This document shows, one piece after another, positions 28,101-36,095 of a stretch of 64,000 nt of DNA. The translations under genes were made by a program, and so were the position numbers. The stretch is from Sphingobacterium multivorum. GTDB lineage: Bacteria > Bacteroidota > Bacteroidia > Sphingobacteriales > Sphingobacteriaceae. Below the pieces are notes generated by a model, which saw nothing but the letters and a program-made list of their open reading frames with translations, made no database searches and was not told the DNA's origin. Where the stretch lies: assembly GCF_039511225.1 (NCBI RefSeq), contig NZ_CP154261.1, positions 1,426,001 to 1,490,000 on the forward strand. The letters run 5' to 3'. Within the stretch, counting starts at the first letter, position 1. Every line of letters begins with the position of its first letter.

Positions 28101-28499
28101 TTCCAAACTGATGTTGATGGCCAGTTTGTCTCTGTCGGTAATGGTATAATCCGAAAGTTCTCTGGTCTTAAAACCGATGGATGATACGCTGATCTGGTAG
28201 CCCTGTCCGGCTGGAACCTGATCGAGCGAAAAAGTCCCATCAGGTCTGCTTGTCGTTGTTTTTTTTAATCCGCTTATTGCGTTACGTAAGGTAACCGTTG
28301 CCGAAGGAATGGGCTTCCCAGTTTCATCTTTGATTACTCCATTAATAGAAGCATTTTGTTGGGCGTCAGCAAGAAGATAGCTTGTTGACAAAAGCCCCAT
28401 GAGTCCAAGACGCAGTGCCCAGTTTACGTCGGCTCTAATGTTGGATCTCAACAGTAGCATAGTCAGGATACTATGCTTGGAAGGTAAATAATTGTGCAT
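25143..28499 (-). CDS. SusC/RagA-family TonB-dependent transporter (locus 2)
   Basis: An 1118-aa protein from the ATG at 28499; an ATG at 28541 would overlap the FecR stop by 17 bases and remains possible. After the signal region (ending near LADAQQ) it has a carboxypeptidase-regulatory-like domain (INGVIKDETGKPIPSATVTL), EVVVTALGIKREKKALGYT, a plug (KVVIRGNNSLIGNSQPLYV, IETMSVLKGPNAAALYGQRG) and a barrel ending near TFGINLTVGL. Unlike the locus 1 homologue it has no STN domain, although it also sits behind a sigma/FecR pair. Imports an unknown ligand together with the SusD-like protein. Confidence 0.94.
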   Translation of the reverse strand: MHNYLPSKHSILTMLLLRSNIRADVNWALRLGLMGLLSTSYLLADAQQNASINGVIKDETGKPIPSATVTLRNAISGLKKTTTSRPDGTFSLDQVPAGQGYQISVSSIGFKTRELSDYTITDRDKLAINISLESSAQNLQEVVVTALGIKREKKALGYTVAELKGDELTQGKETNVANALSGKVAGVQVSRAASGAGGSSKVVIRGNNSLIGNSQPLYVVDGVPIDNQNISSPNQSGGTDYGDGIGNINPEDIETMSVLKGPNAAALYGQRGSNGVILITTKSGKAGKTRFNYGTDFSLGNGLVLPDFQNVYGQGLNGTFTHFRKDDGTIVSMSEALKNGYSGMPKMSAGRDRTTRASWGAKMEGQTYEDAYGNILQLTPKPDTYSSFFQTEKQFVNNLSIDGGTDKVNYRFSFANTDVKGYIPTNTLKRNNFGLRTQAKITDKFHIDIKANYIAQKGQNRPTLADAADNPAYLFISQPRSLGNDIMAQYKWTAQEISRQLGFSGLTEGLEKTYATNSSTANPFWTIHENHNEDRRDRIIGLLRLSYDVAPWLKVTATGGTDFYTDQRFRYRPINTYQSLNRKGDIREEVIRAREDNFDVLASSNFKLTDDIKLSANLGASHQSRYLRMTGNSGNQFIVPNLFVINNTTTNSYIFDLIESKINSAYLSGQFSYKDYWFVDFSARNDWSSTLSKENNSFFYPSVSSSLVLSDAFKWQSEALSFAKIRASWAQAGSSGNPYQLTGAYSLNQYTHGGVPMASYTEIIPDPNLKNELTTSIEAGADLRFLKNRLSFSFTYYQAKTKNQILDVPIAPSSLYVKNRINAGEISNRGIEFVLGATPIKTESGFEWNTTFNYNRNRNKVESLYPGVESFLLATDRGINVVAEVGKPFGQLIGTQFAWIKDEQGNRLIDPTTGLPLRTAGRVETDLGNAQPDWLGGFANTFKYKGFNLYALVDIRQGGVIFSQSNREQIIYGTSKKTLEGRDGSYIAEGIVGQKDGSGNWTSTGTKNSKQVAAQDYWNMVASDKEVMVSEEMINDMSYIAMREISLSYSFPKKLMPHKLVSSLKLGVYGRNLFYFQRKTDGFSPEASAFNVNNSSIGIESTSLPMMRTFGINLTVGL

Positions 28500-28524
28500 A
28501 ATTTGTGGGTTGATTAAGTGAATT

Positions 28525-29550
28525 TTATTCGGTTTGTACATGGATGGTTATGCTATGAAGTGCTTGGATATCAGTCAACATGCTGATGTAGGCTGATGCT
28601 GTATTTTTATACGTTCCACTATAATATTTATCTTGAATATCTTTGGGATCAAAACTCAGGCGCACTGCATAATTATGGCTGATGATATGAAGCACATCTT
28701 GTAAGGGGAGGTTTTTAAAGATCAATTGTTCCGATGTTTTTAGATAAGATCCCCGTTTACTGGATTGAGAAGCATTGATTCGGGTCTCAGCAACAATCTG
28801 TTGCTGTTTCCGGTCAATGCTGATTTCCTCATTGGGTAAAAACTGCAGATTTAAGGATTGTTCATTTCGGTAACTCGTATCGCTTTTGACTTCAATACGA
28901 CCTTCATATAGTTTTATCTTCGTAATCGCGGTACCCTCTTCGTCGACGCTGAAAACGGTGCCAAGTGCCGTTGTTGTCAAACCTGCCGAATGAACTCGGA
29001 AGGGCCTGGTCTTATCCTTTGCCACAGTAAATTTGGCTTTGCCTTTTAATAGAATTTCTCGCGAGCTAATCCGTGTGAAATCTGAACTGAATTTTACCTC
29101 AGAATTTGGGTATAGTTCGATCGTAGATCCGTCTGGTACTGCAATTTGTTGAATGGTATTACCTGAATTGATGTAATATAAATTACTTGGTTCCTCCTGC
29201 GGTGCTGCATGGACTTTATTGATGTTGCGATGTGTGGTGTTATGTTTAGGTAAATAGACCTGATTTAACCCCAGCCAAGCTCCGATTCCAATGAAGATAA
29301 TAATGGCAGCATATTTTAACCAGTTAAATCGATCCTTGTTTTTTTGCCCTATTTGTTTGAAAATATGCGCTTTTATTTCTTTTTGGTTTTTAAAATCCGA
29401 ATCCACCTCATATTCTTGCCATTCCGTCTCTGGCATAAGATCCTCCCAATAAAACTCGTTATTAGCTAGCGCGTTTTCTATGGCCGCAATTTCTTCCGCA
29501 TTGGCTTTACCGCTTAGGTAATTGTCGATCAATTCTTTTGTAATCTTCAT
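28525..29550 (-). CDS. FecR-family anti-sigma factor (locus 2)
   Basis: A 341-aa inner-membrane protein: cytoplasmic N-terminus (1-76), one membrane helix (about 78-96), periplasmic FecR domain (AVPDGSTIELYPNSEVKF, SREILLKGKAKFTVAKD, TTTALGTVFSVDEEG) and a C-terminal DUF4974-type domain (FKNLPLQDVLHIISHNYAVRLSF). It should hold the sigma factor encoded 42 bases upstream. The partner SusC lacks an STN domain, so the usual contact surface for signalling is absent. Confidence 0.92.
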   Translation of the reverse strand: MKITKELIDNYLSGKANAEEIAAIENALANNEFYWEDLMPETEWQEYEVDSDFKNQKEIKAHIFKQIGQKNKDRFNWLKYAAIIIFIGIGAWLGLNQVYLPKHNTTHRNINKVHAAPQEEPSNLYYINSGNTIQQIAVPDGSTIELYPNSEVKFSSDFTRISSREILLKGKAKFTVAKDKTRPFRVHSAGLTTTALGTVFSVDEEGTAITKIKLYEGRIEVKSDTSYRNEQSLNLQFLPNEEISIDRKQQQIVAETRINASQSSKRGSYLKTSEQLIFKNLPLQDVLHIISHNYAVRLSFDPKDIQDKYYSGTYKNTASAYISMLTDIQALHSITIHVQTE

Positions 29551-29592
29551 CTAATAAGATTACGATCGAAAATGAGGTAGCCCCCAAAGAAA

Positions 29593-30123
29593 TTAAAAAA
29601 TAATTTGCACCAGTATACTGAACAATAAAGCCTTGCGAATGGTTTTTAGTGCTAGCGTTAGCTGGTTTTCTACGGTTTTCGTCGATATGGCTAGCTTTTT
29701 AGCAATTTCTTGGTGCGAAAGATTGGAAAACCGGCTTAGCATAAAGATCTCCCTGCGTTTCTTTGGTAATTTATCGACAATTTCATGAAGTGTGGATGAA
29801 AGTTGTTTGGCATAAAAATCATCATGAGGACTATGCCGCAAGACAACTGTCTGATCGTGATCCAAAAGTTTCTTTCGATTATACTCTGCTTTGACCAAAT
29901 CAATCACTACTGTTCGGGTGATACAGAAAATCTGGGATTCTATGCTGGAATCAATATTTTTGTCACGCATATTTTTCCAGAGTTTGATAAATACACGCTG
30001 CACAGTTTCTTCGGCTAGATAAGAAGATTTGGTTTTGTTGAGCGCATATTGGTATACTTTGGAACTCCATAGGTCAAAGTATTCCTCAAATCTTCGGACA
30101 ATAAACGCATAATTGATTTCCAT
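29593..30123 (-). CDS. ECF RNA polymerase sigma factor (locus 2)
   Basis: A 176-aa sigma factor. Region 2 (YLAEETVQRVFIKLWKNMRD) and region 4 (LPKKRREIFMLSRFSNLSHQEIAKKLAISTKTVENQLTLALKTIRKAL) are clear, and the tail LLFSILVQIIF is hydrophobic as in the locus 1 factor. It heads the sigma/FecR/SusC/SusD run and probably activates it. No clear TAnnTTTG element is visible upstream. Confidence 0.93.
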   Translation of the reverse strand: MEINYAFIVRRFEEYFDLWSSKVYQYALNKTKSSYLAEETVQRVFIKLWKNMRDKNIDSSIESQIFCITRTVVIDLVKAEYNRKKLLDHDQTVVLRHSPHDDFYAKQLSSTLHEIVDKLPKKRREIFMLSRFSNLSHQEIAKKLAISTKTVENQLTLALKTIRKALLFSILVQIIF

Positions 30124-30424
30124 AGTGTAGGCTTGGAATAAATGAATTTAGCGATAATGCGCTTTCGCTCCAAGTTTTTTAAAAAATATTTTGCCTCCGT
30201 TCTTGATGAGTGAGATTTGTTCTCTGAATGATGCTCGATGTACGGTTATAGACTCTCAATTGGGCATTGCGTTTTGGTCGGATGTATTAATACCCTTAGA
30301 CTGTATTTATACCTCTTCTTGGGCGTTTTGATACGTATGTTTCGAATCTTGTATTTGGACTGGCACAAAGTTTGAATTTTACCCTGCTGTAATACATAAA
30401 TTATTCACATTAACACATCGACGT
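30124..30424. other. Intergenic region between divergent genes
   Basis: About 300 bases separating the sigma factor (-) from a small lipoprotein (+). I see no gene. TTTG words at about 30354 and 30369 could belong to the lipoprotein promoter, but the spacing is not canonical. Confidence 0.4.
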
Positions 30425-30820
30425 ATGAAAAAATTAATTCAAACACTGGGACTAGGTATGCTTATTTTAACAGTATTAGTAGGCTTTACATCATGTAGCA
30501 AAGATGATGATCCAGCTGATAACGATCTTTTTGTTGGAAAATATGAAGGCACTATTGGCTTTGACGACATGAACAACAACGATAACGATGTTGCCTCGGG
30601 AGAAGGAACGGTTACTGTAACAAAAGTTGGCGATACCTATAATTTTGCTTTTGGAAATGGCATTCCTAATCTCAATGGAGTAGATTTTGAAAAAAAGGAT
30701 AACGTCTTAGTTAATATCGGCTCAGCAGGGACGGGATTTATCCGTATTGATGCCGGTAAATTGACAATTGGTTATACAAAAGACGGCAAGGCATGGACGG
30801 CCAATTGTAACCGGAAATAG
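30425..30820 (+). CDS. Small lipoprotein
   Basis: A 131-aa protein with a lipobox (GFTSC, Cys24) followed by an acidic linker (SKDDDPADND). The mature part consists of beta-strands (FVGKYEGTIGFDDMNNNDND, GTVTVTKVGDTYNFAFG, GFIRIDAGKLTIGYTKDG), like small lipocalin-type Bacteroidota lipoproteins. It ends with a lone Cys (WTANCNRK). It precedes the CsbD-like gene by 128 bases. Function unknown. Confidence 0.75.
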   Translation: MKKLIQTLGLGMLILTVLVGFTSCSKDDDPADNDLFVGKYEGTIGFDDMNNNDNDVASGEGTVTVTKVGDTYNFAFGNGIPNLNGVDFEKKDNVLVNIGSAGTGFIRIDAGKLTIGYTKDGKAWTANCNRK

Positions 30821-30948
30821 TCCTGCGAAAAATAGAAATCGCCTGTTTTCCAGGTGAATGTTGTGAATTTAACATTTTATAACATTATTTTCTAAACGAT
30901 TTGCGGAGCGATACTGTTCTATTAACAAACAATAAAACGAAAATAATT

Positions 30949-31134
30949 ATGAGCGAATTAACATGGAAAGGCCGTTGGAACGAAATCAAAGGTAAGGTAA
31001 AACAACAATATGCAGACCTTACCGACGATGATCTATTGTATGCTGAGGGCAAAGAAGACGAATTGGTAGGTAAACTTCAAAAGAAGACCGGTAAAACACA
31101 AGATGAGGTAAATAAGTGGTTGAACGATTTGTAG
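30949..31134 (+). CDS. CsbD-like stress protein
   Basis: A 61-aa hydrophilic helical protein from the ATG at 30949. It has the whole CsbD pattern: WKGRWNEIKGKVKQQYADLTDDDL, then EGKEDELVGKLQKKTGKTQDEV. CsbD-type proteins are small, abundant stress-response proteins in many bacteria; the biochemical role is not established. It has its own strong terminator at 31152-31186. Confidence 0.92.
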   Translation: MSELTWKGRWNEIKGKVKQQYADLTDDDLLYAEGKEDELVGKLQKKTGKTQDEVNKWLNDL

Positions 31135-31151
31135 GTTTAGTATTGTGTGAT

Positions 31152-31186
31152 AAAAAGCGGATAACAGTATTGTTATCCGCTTTTTT
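31152..31186 (+). terminator. Terminator after the CsbD-like gene
   Basis: Perfect 15-base arms AAAAAGCGGATAACA (31152-31166) and TGTTATCCGCTTTTT (31171-31185) with loop GTAT and a T6 run. The A/T symmetry lets it also act for the convergent operon ending at 31273. Confidence 0.93.
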
Positions 31187-31272
31187 AATTTATTTGCCCA
31201 ATGATACCTGTTGAATCCCTATTGCCTTGGACGGATTATTTTCGTTACAAATCCCCAACAGCGCAATACCTT

Positions 31273-32202
31273 TTATTTTTTGTTAAAATTGAATCGTCGC
31301 GCGATGCTAAATCCCCAGCGAAATTGCCCTTTGCCCCATGAGCTATTTGTTTCGCTGATAAACTGAGATTCTTGTATTGCAGTCGCATTGGTAAAATTGA
31401 GGTGGAAGATATGGCCTCCGGTATCCATTTCTAGACCGACACCCAAAGCATTATAGTAACGTTGACCACTCACTTCTTCACGGTACTTCTTGTTCGATGC
31501 TTTTCGGAAAGGCAATGTATAGTCTGCGACTAGCGCAATTCGATTGCTAACCTTAGCCCGCCCACCGATACCGATAGCGAATACATCATTCTGATCATTA
31601 AAAGCCGTGTAATTTCGGTGAAGATAAGAAGGAACTACAACGAGCGAAAGATCTGAACTGAATTTTCGGGCGATGATGAGCTGCGTTACATAACTCAATC
31701 GGTCATTGAAGTTCTCAAAGCTTGCTGCTGAAGACTTATCCGTACTAGCTTCCATCGCGGATAGGGTAGTGCTTCCAAAAAAAGCTACGGAAACAGGTAT
31801 GCTATTGTCGACGGTTTGTTCGATAAATCGGTATTTCACATTACCCTCAAATAGCTGCCGAACAGCCGTTGCGCCCTTCGCGCGGGCGATTCCAATGTTC
31901 AGGTTATCGAATAAACCATAATCAAAACCTATTCGGATGTCGGTCGAATTATCGAGGCCAAAGAAATTTTTACCTCCACCCGCGCTGCCCGCGATATCGC
32001 CAAAGCGGTGATCTACTCTAAAGTCCATTTCATTACGATGAATTGTTTCTGTGGTCTTGAGATTGATCAAATTGCCGGATTTAAAGGTCGCCGTGACTTT
32101 TTCATTTTTGGGTGCATCGATATGGATTAATTTATCGAGATCTTCCTGCGCAAATGACTTTGCGAAAGGAAAGCACAGGAGTATAAGTAGTATTTTTCTC
32201 AT
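31273..32202 (-). CDS. DUF5777-like outer-membrane beta-barrel protein
   Basis: A 309-aa protein from the ATG at 32202, with a signal peptide (MRKILLILLCFPFAKSFAQ). The mature protein alternates amphipathic strands (DIRIGFDYGLFDNLNIGIARAKG, LSLVVVPSYLHRNYTAF, IALVADYTLPF, HIFHLNFTNATAIQES) and ends FSIARRFNF, as expected of a barrel. FKSGNLINLKTTETIHRNEMDFRVDHRFGD matches my memory of DUF5777. It is the last gene of a four-gene operon with a cytochrome c and YceI. Probably an outer-membrane component of an exported electron-transfer or lipid-related module; function unproven. Confidence 0.8.
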   Translation of the reverse strand: MRKILLILLCFPFAKSFAQEDLDKLIHIDAPKNEKVTATFKSGNLINLKTTETIHRNEMDFRVDHRFGDIAGSAGGGKNFFGLDNSTDIRIGFDYGLFDNLNIGIARAKGATAVRQLFEGNVKYRFIEQTVDNSIPVSVAFFGSTTLSAMEASTDKSSAASFENFNDRLSYVTQLIIARKFSSDLSLVVVPSYLHRNYTAFNDQNDVFAIGIGGRAKVSNRIALVADYTLPFRKASNKKYREEVSGQRYYNALGVGLEMDTGGHIFHLNFTNATAIQESQFISETNSSWGKGQFRWGFSIARRFNFNKK

Positions 32203-32218
32203 TTGTAATGAATTCGTA

Positions 32219-32770
32219 TTATGGTTTGTAGGTCGCATCAACGGTGATTTTGACTACTTCGGCGATTTTTTTTCCAACGATGGAAGGAATAGAAATTTTA
32301 TGATCCGCAAGTCTGACCTGAAAATTTGCTGCCGCCTTTATCGTGCCATCTGTAACAGTAAATGTTGCCTTTGTACTGTAAGGTTTAGTAACCCCATGGA
32401 TCAGAAGTGTGCCTCTTACGTTCAGCGTATAGCTGCCATCTTTTGTTAATTTGTCCGCGTTGTCGACTTTGCCTTTAAATTCTGATAGGGGGTATTGATC
32501 ACTTTCCATGTAATTTTCATTGAAATGCTCCTGCATGAGCTTTTTGTCAAATTGAAAAGATGTATTTTTTACCCGAAAGATGATATCTCCGGTTTGAAGG
32601 TTCATCGCTGAAGCGCCTAAGGTACTTTTGGCTTCGATGTCTTCCAATGGCGCATTACTAAAAAAGGTGATGCTGGTCTCTTTTGAAACAAAAGAAGCCT
32701 TTTGCTGCGCAAATGTCGTCATAGCGATGAGCATCATGAAGAGCGCTATGTACATGTTGATTTTTTTCAT
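32219..32770 (-). CDS. YceI-family periplasmic protein
   Basis: A 183-aa protein from the ATG at 32770, with a signal peptide (MKKINMYIALFMMLIAMTTFAQ). The YceI lipocalin-like fold is clear: ITFFSNAPLEDIEAKSTLG, the SDQYPLSEFKGKV segment, LNVRGTLLIHGVTKPYSTKATFTV and IKAAANFQVRLADHKISIP. YceI proteins bind polyisoprenoid lipids such as quinone analogues. It sits 10 bases after the cytochrome c gene and 16 bases before the barrel gene. Confidence 0.9.
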   Translation of the reverse strand: MKKINMYIALFMMLIAMTTFAQQKASFVSKETSITFFSNAPLEDIEAKSTLGASAMNLQTGDIIFRVKNTSFQFDKKLMQEHFNENYMESDQYPLSEFKGKVDNADKLTKDGSYTLNVRGTLLIHGVTKPYSTKATFTVTDGTIKAAANFQVRLADHKISIPSIVGKKIAEVVKITVDATYKP

Positions 32771-32780
32771 ATGCCTAACA

Positions 32781-33188
32781 TTAGTTTTCAGGTGAATTCC
32801 TTTTGATCCATGCATCCAGCAGTTCTATTTCTTTTGCGGAGAGTGAGCTGCCTAGTGGCATGGATTTGGTCACCAGTACCGCATTATTAATCTTTGCAAT
32901 ATTGTCTTTGACGGAGATATAACCACTGAACGTCCATCGTCCACTTGCCGAACGTCCTGTCGCGTGGCACGAACTACATTTCGTTTCAAAGAGTGCTTTA
33001 GAAAAATTTGTGTAGGACACATTTTGGACCGTCACAGTTTCAGTGCCGTTATCCGGATTGTTCGTAAGTTCTTGCGCCTGCTTTTTGGTACAGGCGGAGA
33101 AGGAGAGAACCGTTAAGGTAAAGAATAAAATGACTAAGTAACGATCTGCTCTGAGGCAAGGATTTACCGTTTTTAGATTTTGTGCCAT
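32781..33188 (-). CDS. Small c-type cytochrome lipoprotein
   Basis: A 135-aa protein with a hydrophobic segment ending in LSFSAC (possible lipidation at Cys33) and a single haem-binding motif CSSCH (Cys71, Cys74, His75). A candidate axial methionine is Met110 in KSMPLGSSLS, followed by IELLDAWIKRN, the usual C-terminal helix of monohaem cytochromes. It should transfer electrons in the periplasm. It lies 22 bases after the repeat lipoprotein and 10 bases before yceI. Confidence 0.88.
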   Translation of the reverse strand: MAQNLKTVNPCLRADRYLVILFFTLTVLSFSACTKKQAQELTNNPDNGTETVTVQNVSYTNFSKALFETKCSSCHATGRSASGRWTFSGYISVKDNIAKINNAVLVTKSMPLGSSLSAKEIELLDAWIKRNSPEN

Positions 33189-33210
33189 AAGTTAGAATAG
33201 TTAGTTTGGT

Positions 33211-34068
33211 TTAGTTAGCAGGGGCCACGGCAGAGTTGTCGTTTACGATTGGCCAAACGCCAACGCGTGGGAAACTTATCCCTTTATTATCTCCACGCTG
33301 TATATCCTGGCCGAAGTAATATAAGGGCCATCCTTTGAACGTTAATTGTTTCTTTCCATAGACGGTAATGACAGCGATGTCAGCCGTACGGACAAGCGAA
33401 GGCAGAGCTCCAGTCTCTTTTTGAAAGATAGGCCAGATCGCATCATTACTGAAATCTGCAGCAGTATAATTGTTTTTGTTGAATTTGTCGGGTTTAAAGG
33501 CATACAACGTTCTGCCCTTATCATCGGTCAGGTAAATTGTTTTTCCGGTTCCTTCGGTATAGTCGCCCAAATAGTTTTTAGTATCGTGTCCGATAAGTTG
33601 CGCATTGGCAACCATGAGTAAATAATCTGGTTTGGCCACGTACCATATTTTATTGACAGCATCTCCTTTCACCTGACCAGATTGACTATCGCCTGCATAG
33701 TAGTAAAGTGGCCAGCCTTTAAATGTACTTTGTTTGGAGCCATCTTCACGTGTTATTTCACCGAGCAGGCTTTTGTCAATTTTCAGGTCTGTGCTTGTTT
33801 CGCTGCTATAATAAACTGGCCAGGTTGCTAAACAGTTGCCGCTGCAGGTCGAAGTTCCTTTTGTATCATTCGAAAAGAAATAGAGTGTTTTGCCGTCAGC
33901 ATCGGTCAGAATGGTGCCGAATTGGGCATGGGCAGACAATTGCAAACCCTTGTTTTTATGTTCGACATTGCCAGGCTCACTATCGCTTTTTGAACATCCA
34001 GAAAATATCGCTAAGGTCAATAGGCCACCTATAAAAGTTAATTTGACTTGTTTTTGGTTTGATTTCAT
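33211..34068 (-). CDS. Lipoprotein with secreted repeats (Lipoprotein_15 type)
   Basis: A 285-aa lipoprotein (IFSGC, Cys25). Two related halves carry the COG4315/Lipoprotein_15 pattern: GKTLYFFSNDTKGTSTCSG with CLATWPVY and FKGWPLYYYAGD, then GRTLYAFKPDKFNKNNYT and FKGWPLYYFGQD. The first half keeps a pair of Cys (TCSGNC) and the second has lost it. These proteins occur next to periplasmic electron carriers, but their function is not established. First gene of the operon with cytochrome c, YceI and DUF5777; divergent from a sigma factor gene. Confidence 0.88.
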   Translation of the reverse strand: MKSNQKQVKLTFIGGLLTLAIFSGCSKSDSEPGNVEHKNKGLQLSAHAQFGTILTDADGKTLYFFSNDTKGTSTCSGNCLATWPVYYSSETSTDLKIDKSLLGEITREDGSKQSTFKGWPLYYYAGDSQSGQVKGDAVNKIWYVAKPDYLLMVANAQLIGHDTKNYLGDYTEGTGKTIYLTDDKGRTLYAFKPDKFNKNNYTAADFSNDAIWPIFQKETGALPSLVRTADIAVITVYGKKQLTFKGWPLYYFGQDIQRGDNKGISFPRVGVWPIVNDNSAVAPAN

Positions 34069-34230
34069 AATGGTATGTTTTAAAATAATGTATTGATATT
34101 ACGGTCAGGCAGGAGAAAAGGTTGCTTTAAAATTGGCTTGAAAAAATATATTTTTTGGAGGCAACCTTTCGGATTATCCATTCGTATTAGACTTAATACT
34201 ATATTTATCAAAAGAAAGAAGCAATATCGA

Positions 34231-34809
34231 GTGGCGATAACAGAAGTTGACGAAAAATCTATCCATATTATTAAAGGATGTATTGATGAGGACCGCAGGG
34301 CCCAGAAAGATCTTTACACCATCTACTACGCTATGTCTTTAGGGATATGTCTGCGCTACGCTAATAACAGGGAAGATGCTATCAGTATTTTAAATGAAGG
34401 CTTTTTCAAGGTTTTTAAAAACATCAACAAATATGATTTTCAGAAGCCTTTTTCCATATGGATCAAAAAAATCATGACAAATACTGCAATTGATTTTTAT
34501 CGGGCAAAGATTAAACAGGGCATCTTGGTAGATGTATCCATGTATGAGCATACCATTATTGAGGATGATAGCATCAGTCAAAAGTTAAACTATGAAGATT
34601 TATTGGCGATGGTACAGCAGCTTCCACCTGCCTACAGGACAGTGTTCAATCTCTATGCGATCGATGGTTATGGACACGAAGAAATTAGTGGCATGCTGGG
34701 AATTGCCATTGGAACATCAAAATCTAATCTGCATAAAGCACGTGGTAGACTGGCGGAAATGGTGGAAGTTCAAGGGGTAAAATTTGGTAAAACGGAGGAG
34801 AAAAGATGA
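34231..34809 (+). CDS. ECF-type sigma factor
   Basis: A 192-aa protein. The frame is open from 34093, but the first 46 residues are basic and unlike a sigma factor; a GTG at 34231 preceded by AAAGAAAGAAG gives the expected start (VAITEVDEKSIHII). Region 2 (DLYTIYYAMSLGICLRYANNREDAISILNEGFFKVFKNI, FSIWIKKIMTNTAIDFYR) and region 4 (LPPAYRTVFNLYAIDGYGHEEISGMLGIAIGTSKSNLHKARGRL) are clear. It overlaps the next gene by 4 bases and is probably held by it. It may also control the divergent cytochrome/YceI operon, which is inference from position. Confidence 0.9.
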   Translation: MAITEVDEKSIHIIKGCIDEDRRAQKDLYTIYYAMSLGICLRYANNREDAISILNEGFFKVFKNINKYDFQKPFSIWIKKIMTNTAIDFYRAKIKQGILVDVSMYEHTIIEDDSISQKLNYEDLLAMVQQLPPAYRTVFNLYAIDGYGHEEISGMLGIAIGTSKSNLHKARGRLAEMVEVQGVKFGKTEEKR

Positions 34810-36020
34810 TGGAAAAGGATAAGAATAAGATTGATGAGCTATTTAAGTCGGGCTTAAGTGATGCTAACTTTGACTTTGATGAATCACATTGGCAAGATAT
34901 AGAATCGCGATTGGACAATGAAAGGCGTGTAAAGAGACGAAAGATCGTCGTCTTAACGAGCTTGGCCGCTACACTTGCAGCAGTTTTAACGATCTTTTTT
35001 GTTTGGAATAGCGCGTTATTTAAAACCAATAATTTACCAGGTGAAATAAATACAGCCGGTATTTCGCCTGAAAAGGAGGTTCCGGAGAACAAAACTGTTC
35101 AACCTAAGGAGTATTCGCCAGACGAAACCAAACGGGATCAAAGGTGGATTCCATTTCAACCAATCAAACGCACCAATAGTGTGCTACAGCTACCAAATGA
35201 AGCTATTATACTGCAGGATATGCTTTTGAGTAAGATAGCGGATAAAAATACAATAGGGATACAAGACGGAAGGCTGAATACCGCATTTACGATTCCACAC
35301 ATGGAATATAACACGCGGAGATTGCCTCGTTTCAACTTAAAAGAAGAACCCGTCGAAGGGCTAGGGGAACGTCTGGCTACAATCTATCAGCCTAAAGAAA
35401 GTCCAGCATCCATGGCACAGGAAAGAGAGCGGTCGGTTGTTAGTTTCTTGGCAGGGCCAGATCTAACAAGCGTGCGAGGGGCCGGCGAATCCTCCCTTAG
35501 TGAGAACATCGGTTTGGCCTATTCCTATCCTTTGACAAAAGGATTGCGTGTGTCTGTGGGAGCGACCTATGCTAAAAAGAATTATAAAGCAGCTTATAAA
35601 TTTTATACGCCATCAAATCCGCCAGAGATGACCCAATTGCCGAGCAATGTGAGCGCTGTATGTGATGTTCTTGATGTACCACTCACAGCGAGTTATACGG
35701 TATTGAAAAGTAAAAAAGTGAAGTTTAATGTCAGTGCGGGACTTTCAAGCTATTTTATGCTAAAGGAAAAATACACGTTTGATTATGAGAGCGGAGGTAG
35801 CTACGGTGGATCTCAGAAAAGTGCCGTCTATGAAGTGAATGGAGAGAACCAGCATATCTTTGGTGTTGCTGATTTTTCGATCTCCATTGAGAAGAAAATC
35901 AACGATAAAATTAACATCGGTGTAAAACCTTTTGTAAAAATGCCATTGACAGGGATAGGCTACGGAAATGTGGATCTGGAATCTAAAGGCGTCGCGTTTA
36001 CCTTGGGAATGAGTTTGTAG
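34806..36020 (+). CDS. Membrane protein with anti-sigma-like N-terminus and barrel-like C-terminus
   Basis: A 404-aa protein coupled to the sigma factor (4-base overlap, ATGATG). The N-terminal 45 residues are a short acidic/basic cytoplasmic region (IDELFKSGLSDANFDFDESHWQDIE), 46-67 a membrane helix, 70-200 a disordered linker, and 215-404 strands of an outer-membrane-barrel type (FLAGPDLTSVRGAGESS, RVSVGATYAKKNYKAAYKFY, LTASYTVLKSKKVKFNVSAGLSSYF, GVAFTLGMSL). It therefore joins an inner-membrane anchor to a barrel-like domain, an arrangement seen in sigma-linked proteins of this phylum but not understood. No FecR domain. Confidence 0.8.
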   Translation: MMEKDKNKIDELFKSGLSDANFDFDESHWQDIESRLDNERRVKRRKIVVLTSLAATLAAVLTIFFVWNSALFKTNNLPGEINTAGISPEKEVPENKTVQPKEYSPDETKRDQRWIPFQPIKRTNSVLQLPNEAIILQDMLLSKIADKNTIGIQDGRLNTAFTIPHMEYNTRRLPRFNLKEEPVEGLGERLATIYQPKESPASMAQERERSVVSFLAGPDLTSVRGAGESSLSENIGLAYSYPLTKGLRVSVGATYAKKNYKAAYKFYTPSNPPEMTQLPSNVSAVCDVLDVPLTASYTVLKSKKVKFNVSAGLSSYFMLKEKYTFDYESGGSYGGSQKSAVYEVNGENQHIFGVADFSISIEKKINDKINIGVKPFVKMPLTGIGYGNVDLESKGVAFTLGMSL

Positions 36021-36095
36021 TTCGGATATATTCCATCAAAGATGACAAGTTAAACCTATGTTTAGCGAGCTTGTACGTTTTACTAGCCTGTTTGT

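Noticed and set aside
34093..34230. N-terminal extension of the sigma factor
   Set aside because: The 46 residues are basic and unrelated to sigma region 1 or 2; a GTG with an upstream purine-rich stretch at 34231 is a better start.
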